NCBI GenBank assembly: GCA_039029395.1
Contig: JBCCGG010000036.1
Span: 1-61,778 of the forward strand
Source of the DNA: JBCCGG01 sp039029395
GTDB lineage: Bacteria; Pseudomonadota; Alphaproteobacteria; Kiloniellales; JAKSDN01
Direction of reading: 5' to 3'
DNA: 61,778 nucleotides
Shown here: piece by piece, positions 59,157 to 61,778 of the stretch
Numbering within the stretch: the first letter of the stretch is position 1
How the letters are laid out: every line of letters starts with the position of its first letter
Notes under the pieces: model-generated
Told to the model about the DNA's origin: nothing
The model's input: only the letters and a program-made list of their open reading frames with translations
Database searches by the model: none
Made by a program: the position numbers and the translations under genes

Positions 59157-60860
59157 TTGGCGTCGGTCGTTTCTCTTACCGAAAGATCTCATGGGCCAGC
59201 GGGCTGGTCCAACCAGGAGCTTGCCGAGCTCTACCGCGCGGCGGAGAACCTGAACCAGGCCGGCTTACCGGTCGGCTCCGAGTCGGGCGTGACGGACGAG
59301 GGGCACCCCTGGTACATCTTTTACCGCGAGGACGTTCAGGAGGTGATCGTCCATTTCGCGCGTATCGACGGCCTCTTCATCGCGGCCAGCGCGGCGACCG
59401 ACGACGTGGTGCAGGGCAACAGTTTCCGCAGCGTGATTCAGCAGCTTTTACGGCGCCAGCCCTTTGTGCTGCCCATGCCGGCGCGGGCCAGCGGCGACCT
59501 CTTCCTGCACCCGAGCGTGGTGCTGACCGCCTTCATTGCGACGGCCTACATGCTGTCGTCCGGCGAAGCCGGCCAGAGTATCGAGGAGACGGCCCAGGAC
59601 GGCGACAGTGCGCCGGTGGCCGACACTGGGAGCGACCGGGCGCCCTCGTTCCGTCAGGAGATCACGGCGCGCCTCGAGGCCTTGGCCGCGCGGGTCGCCG
59701 AGCTCGGCCGCTCGCCGAGCTCCCAGCAAGAGGCCGCCGCCAGCAACGCCTTGGAGCTGAGCACCGTGCAGAGCGCCGCGATCGCGTCGGTTCTGGCGGT
59801 TGCCACGGCGTCCTTGGAGCGCGATAGCACGGATGGGCCCCTGGATACCGAGACGGTCCAGGCGGACGAGGAGTCGGGCCGGTCGGATGCCGAGCAGAGC
59901 GGCGGCGGCCTTGGGCCCGACCTGGCCGGGCGTTCCGACGGCGAGGCCTCTCAGGCCGGCACCCAGGTGGTGGTGGCCCAGGACGTCGCAGCCCAGGTAA
60001 GCGGCCAAGACGAGGTCTTGGCGGCAGATGCCCAAAGCGCCGATGGCGCCAATGCCGTGCAGCGCGGCGGCACACCCCAAGCGGGCGTTGCAGCGGAAGA
60101 TGGCGAGCTGCCCGACGATTTGTTGAGCGCGCTTTACGGCGCCGACTTTGCCGAGGCCCTGATCGAGTCGGCGACCACCACCGATGGCGGTCCTGCCGAC
60201 GAGGAGCTGGCGGTGGAAGAGGGGTCGGCGCCCGGCCTGACCGAGGAATCCGAGGAGCTTACGGCCGATGCCGGCGATGAAGCGGCTCAGCCGTCCCCGG
60301 ATTTGGTCGCCGAAGGTGATGGGCCCGATGGCTCAGATGGCGCCGAGAGCAGCCAAAGCGTTGATGCTGGCGAGCTCGCAGCCGCCCCGTCCGGCGCCTT
60401 GGAAATCTTCGAGGTGTCAGAAGGCTTTGGCTTGGGTGGCGATGGCTTGAGCACTATGAGTGGCCTGCTGGAAACCACGGTGTCATTTCTGTCCGATCCG
60501 GCCGATGACCTCCTGGACTCCGAGATCGCCAGCGACTCGGCGTTGGAGGCCCCGCCGCTCAGTGATGATCCGGGGCTCGAAAGCGCGTCCCTGGTGGAGG
60601 TCGCCAGCGAGATCAGCGTGTTGACCCTGGATAATGCCGACGGCGCCAAGGAAACCGTGGTCTACCGCGGTGGCCATTTAGAGGTGGTTGGCTTCCAGCG
60701 AGGCCACGACTCCCTGGTCGTGCGCGACGTGGCGCTGAGCGACAGCAGCCTGAGCTACGAAGTAACCTCGGCGGGTGACGTGATATTCACCTTCGCGGAG
60801 AACGATACGCTCACCTTCGTTGGTCTGTTCAGCGATCAGTCGGGCGAGGCGCTCGTTTGA
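59157..60860 (+). CDS. Large acidic protein of unknown family next to type I secretion genes
   Basis: A 567-aa protein starting with TTG behind a GGGGGG ribosome site. Residues of about 20-130 are a compact domain (ELAELYRAAENLNQAG, TDEGHPWYIFYREDVQEVIV, SGDLFLHPSVVLTAFIATAY) that I have seen in other Rhodospirillales proteins near secretion genes. A very acidic, low-complexity middle (about 145-480) follows, and the end (about 490-567) is beta-rich with YRGGHLEVVGFQRGHDSLVV. Lack of a signal peptide and its place fit a type I substrate or an accessory factor; both are inference. Confidence 0.6.
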   Translation: MASVVSLTERSHGPAGWSNQELAELYRAAENLNQAGLPVGSESGVTDEGHPWYIFYREDVQEVIVHFARIDGLFIAASAATDDVVQGNSFRSVIQQLLRRQPFVLPMPARASGDLFLHPSVVLTAFIATAYMLSSGEAGQSIEETAQDGDSAPVADTGSDRAPSFRQEITARLEALAARVAELGRSPSSQQEAAASNALELSTVQSAAIASVLAVATASLERDSTDGPLDTETVQADEESGRSDAEQSGGGLGPDLAGRSDGEASQAGTQVVVAQDVAAQVSGQDEVLAADAQSADGANAVQRGGTPQAGVAAEDGELPDDLLSALYGADFAEALIESATTTDGGPADEELAVEEGSAPGLTEESEELTADAGDEAAQPSPDLVAEGDGPDGSDGAESSQSVDAGELAAAPSGALEIFEVSEGFGLGGDGLSTMSGLLETTVSFLSDPADDLLDSEIASDSALEAPPLSDDPGLESASLVEVASEISVLTLDNADGAKETVVYRGGHLEVVGFQRGHDSLVVRDVALSDSSLSYEVTSAGDVIFTFAENDTLTFVGLFSDQSGEALV

Positions 60861-60904
60861 GGGCGATCGGCCGAGCGCCAAAAGGTGCTCACTGGACGGC
60901 CTGC

Positions 60905-60929
60905 TTAACCCTTCGTTAAGAGGTTAACC
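60905..60929. promoter_or_regulatory. CtrA-type box upstream of the NPDV-repeat gene
   Basis: TTAACCCTTCGTTAA (60905-60919) fits TTAA-N7-TTAA, with the first half in the preferred TTAACC form. An additional half site TTAACC is at 60924-60929. The target is most likely the gene at 61203, about 285 bases downstream. Confidence 0.6.
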
Positions 60930-60965
60930 GCTAAATCATTGGCAGCAGAAGCGGGTTTGGTCGCT

Positions 60966-60989
60966 TCGCTCGCGCAGCGGCGCGAGCGA
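60966..60989. repeat. Perfect 10-bp hairpin in the leader region
   Basis: TCGCTCGCGC (60966-60975) and GCGCGAGCGA (60980-60989) form an exact stem with loop AGCG. A TTTTA patch appears 14 bases later, so it could end the transcript of the gene at 59157 or be part of the leader of the next gene. Confidence 0.5.
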
Positions 60990-61202
60990 TGAGTTGGGTG
61001 TGTTTTACTGGCGTATCCCGAGGTGTGGCCGAAGAGTCACGCTCCCCAAAAAGGGACGGAAAAGCTGGACAATTCGGCAAAAAGACCTTGCGCGGCTGCC
61101 TCGGGGTATAGTAGTTACTCTACCCGGTTGTCTGTGGTCCCCGACGGTGGGGATCGTCAGGCGTTTCGTGCTTGAGAGGCTCTAGCACAGTCAGGAGGAA
61201 CC

Positions 61203-61778
61203 ATGTCATCTATCCTAGGCTTCAACGAGGAATTTTATCTCCTCACCAATCCGGATGTCTTTGCGGCGGTCAACGCCGGCGTCTTCGCCAGCGGCGTCGA
61301 CCACTACATCCAGTTCGGTGACGCGGAGAACCGTAACCCGACCGGCGCGGTCGACCCGGTGACGGGTGCGACGACGGTGCTGTTCAACAACGCCGACTAT
61401 CTGGCGGTCAACCCGGACGTGGCCGCGGCCATCCAGGCCGGCACGGTCCGTACGGCGCTTGACCACTATGTGGACAGCGGCGTCTCCGAAGGCCGCTCCA
61501 ACACCCCGTTCGATGCGGCGACCAACTTCGATGCCTCCTTCTACGCGGCGCAGAACCCGGACGTGGTCGCGGCGATCAATGGCGGCGCCTTTGATCCCAG
61601 CAACCTGGACGGCTCCCTGTTCGCCCACTGGGTGCTGTTCGGCTTCAACGAGGGCCGGGCCGGCAACGACACCTCGAACCCGACCTCGACGCTGACGGTC
61701 AACCCGGACCTGATCCAGACCACCGCCGAGAACGCGGTGATCAACGGCCCGGCGGCGGTGACGGCTCTGGGCATCCAG
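61203..61778 (+). CDS. Start of a large NPDV-repeat surface protein (partial)
   Basis: An open frame of 192 codons runs off the right edge. It has no signal peptide. Three degenerate repeats are present: FNEEFYLLTNPDVFAAVNAG (start at residue 7), FNNADYLAVNPDVAAAIQAG (about 62) and FDASFYAAQNPDVVAAINGG (about 109), each followed by a DHY or AHW and an FG/EGR ending. Such NPDVAAA repeats mark the N-terminal parts of type I secreted and calcium-binding proteins. Codons are almost uniformly C- or G-ending, as in strongly expressed genes. With the secretion genes nearby, a secreted or S-layer-like protein is likely. Confidence 0.75.
   Translation, partial: MSSILGFNEEFYLLTNPDVFAAVNAGVFASGVDHYIQFGDAENRNPTGAVDPVTGATTVLFNNADYLAVNPDVAAAIQAGTVRTALDHYVDSGVSEGRSNTPFDAATNFDASFYAAQNPDVVAAINGGAFDPSNLDGSLFAHWVLFGFNEGRAGNDTSNPTSTLTVNPDLIQTTAENAVINGPAAVTALGIQ

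Larger units (their letters stand above)
60861..61202. other. Regulatory and leader region of the NPDV-repeat gene
   Basis: About 340 bases with a CtrA-type box, a perfect 10-bp hairpin (60966-60989), and an imperfect hairpin GGGTATAG/CTCTACCC (61104-61125). AGGAGGAACC just before ATG 61203 is a strong ribosome site. A 63-codon frame at 60994-61185 is judged spurious. The structures suggest a long, stable 5' leader. Confidence 0.5.

Noticed and set aside
60994..61185. 63-codon frame before the NPDV-repeat gene
   Set aside because: No ribosome site, a basic peptide without features, and it overlaps the hairpin-rich leader.
1..61778. CRISPR arrays, tRNA and rRNA genes, prophage
   Set aside because: No regularly spaced identical repeats, tRNA-like folds, rRNA stretches or phage structural genes were seen while reading both strands; a dedicated search was not possible.

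Overview
The window looks like the chromosome of a GC-rich free-living alphaproteobacterium, most likely in or near the old Rhodospirillales. The pointers are the gene families (a CtrA-type Tad pilus locus, DUF2852, a class II amidotransferase / GXGXG / FMN glutamate-synthase operon, a Rhodospirillales-style XRE regulator, PrtD-type secretion genes) and three TTAA-N7-TTAA boxes typical of the alphaproteobacterial cell-cycle regulator CtrA. Genus-level placement is not possible from this sequence alone.

Layout. (1) 1-142: the 3' end of an IS5-like insertion sequence. (2) 300-15.2 kb: a complete Tad/Flp pilus locus (Flp pilin, CpaB, CpaC secretin, a very small lipoprotein, CpaE, CpaF, TadB, TadC, two TPR lipoproteins, CpaA prepilin peptidase), then two TadE-like pseudopilins flanking a TadG-like protein. 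(3) 15.2-18.7 kb: a PEP-CTERM protein, an AT-rich degenerate tandem repeat and a group of small membrane proteins behind a CtrA box. (4) 18.7-28.3 kb: nitrogen metabolism. An ammonium transporter, a 73-aa membrane protein and a FadR-type regulator lie opposite an operon for a type III glutamine synthetase-like enzyme, three split glutamate-synthase-like subunits, an unrecognised 136-aa protein and an M20 peptidase. (5) 28.3-39.4 kb: mixed genes: Kdo transferase, a glycosyltransferase, rmlC, DUF2852 with a TetR regulator sharing an operator, a TAXI receptor, an orphan pqqA next to a PQQ-type dehydrogenase and cytochrome c, a ureohydrolase and an aspartyl-hydroxylase-like protein. (6) 39.4-54.4 kb: rmlBDA, a Wzm/Wzt polysaccharide exporter and five large glycosyltransferases. 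(7) 54.4-61.8 kb: a type I secretion membrane fusion protein and ABC transporter, an XRE regulator, a 567-aa acidic protein of unknown family, and the start of a large NPDV-repeat protein that runs off the right edge.

The right-hand half reads as a cell-surface locus. Rhamnose-nucleotide synthesis, O-polysaccharide export, large glycosyltransferases, a type I exporter and a repeat-bearing candidate substrate lie together. This resembles the Caulobacter S-layer locus, where the rsaADE genes sit beside O-polysaccharide genes that anchor the layer. CtrA-like boxes precede the pilin gene, the small membrane protein cluster and the NPDV-repeat gene, which suggests that pili and the surface protein are timed with the cell cycle. 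This last point is inference.

No tRNA, rRNA or CRISPR array was seen.
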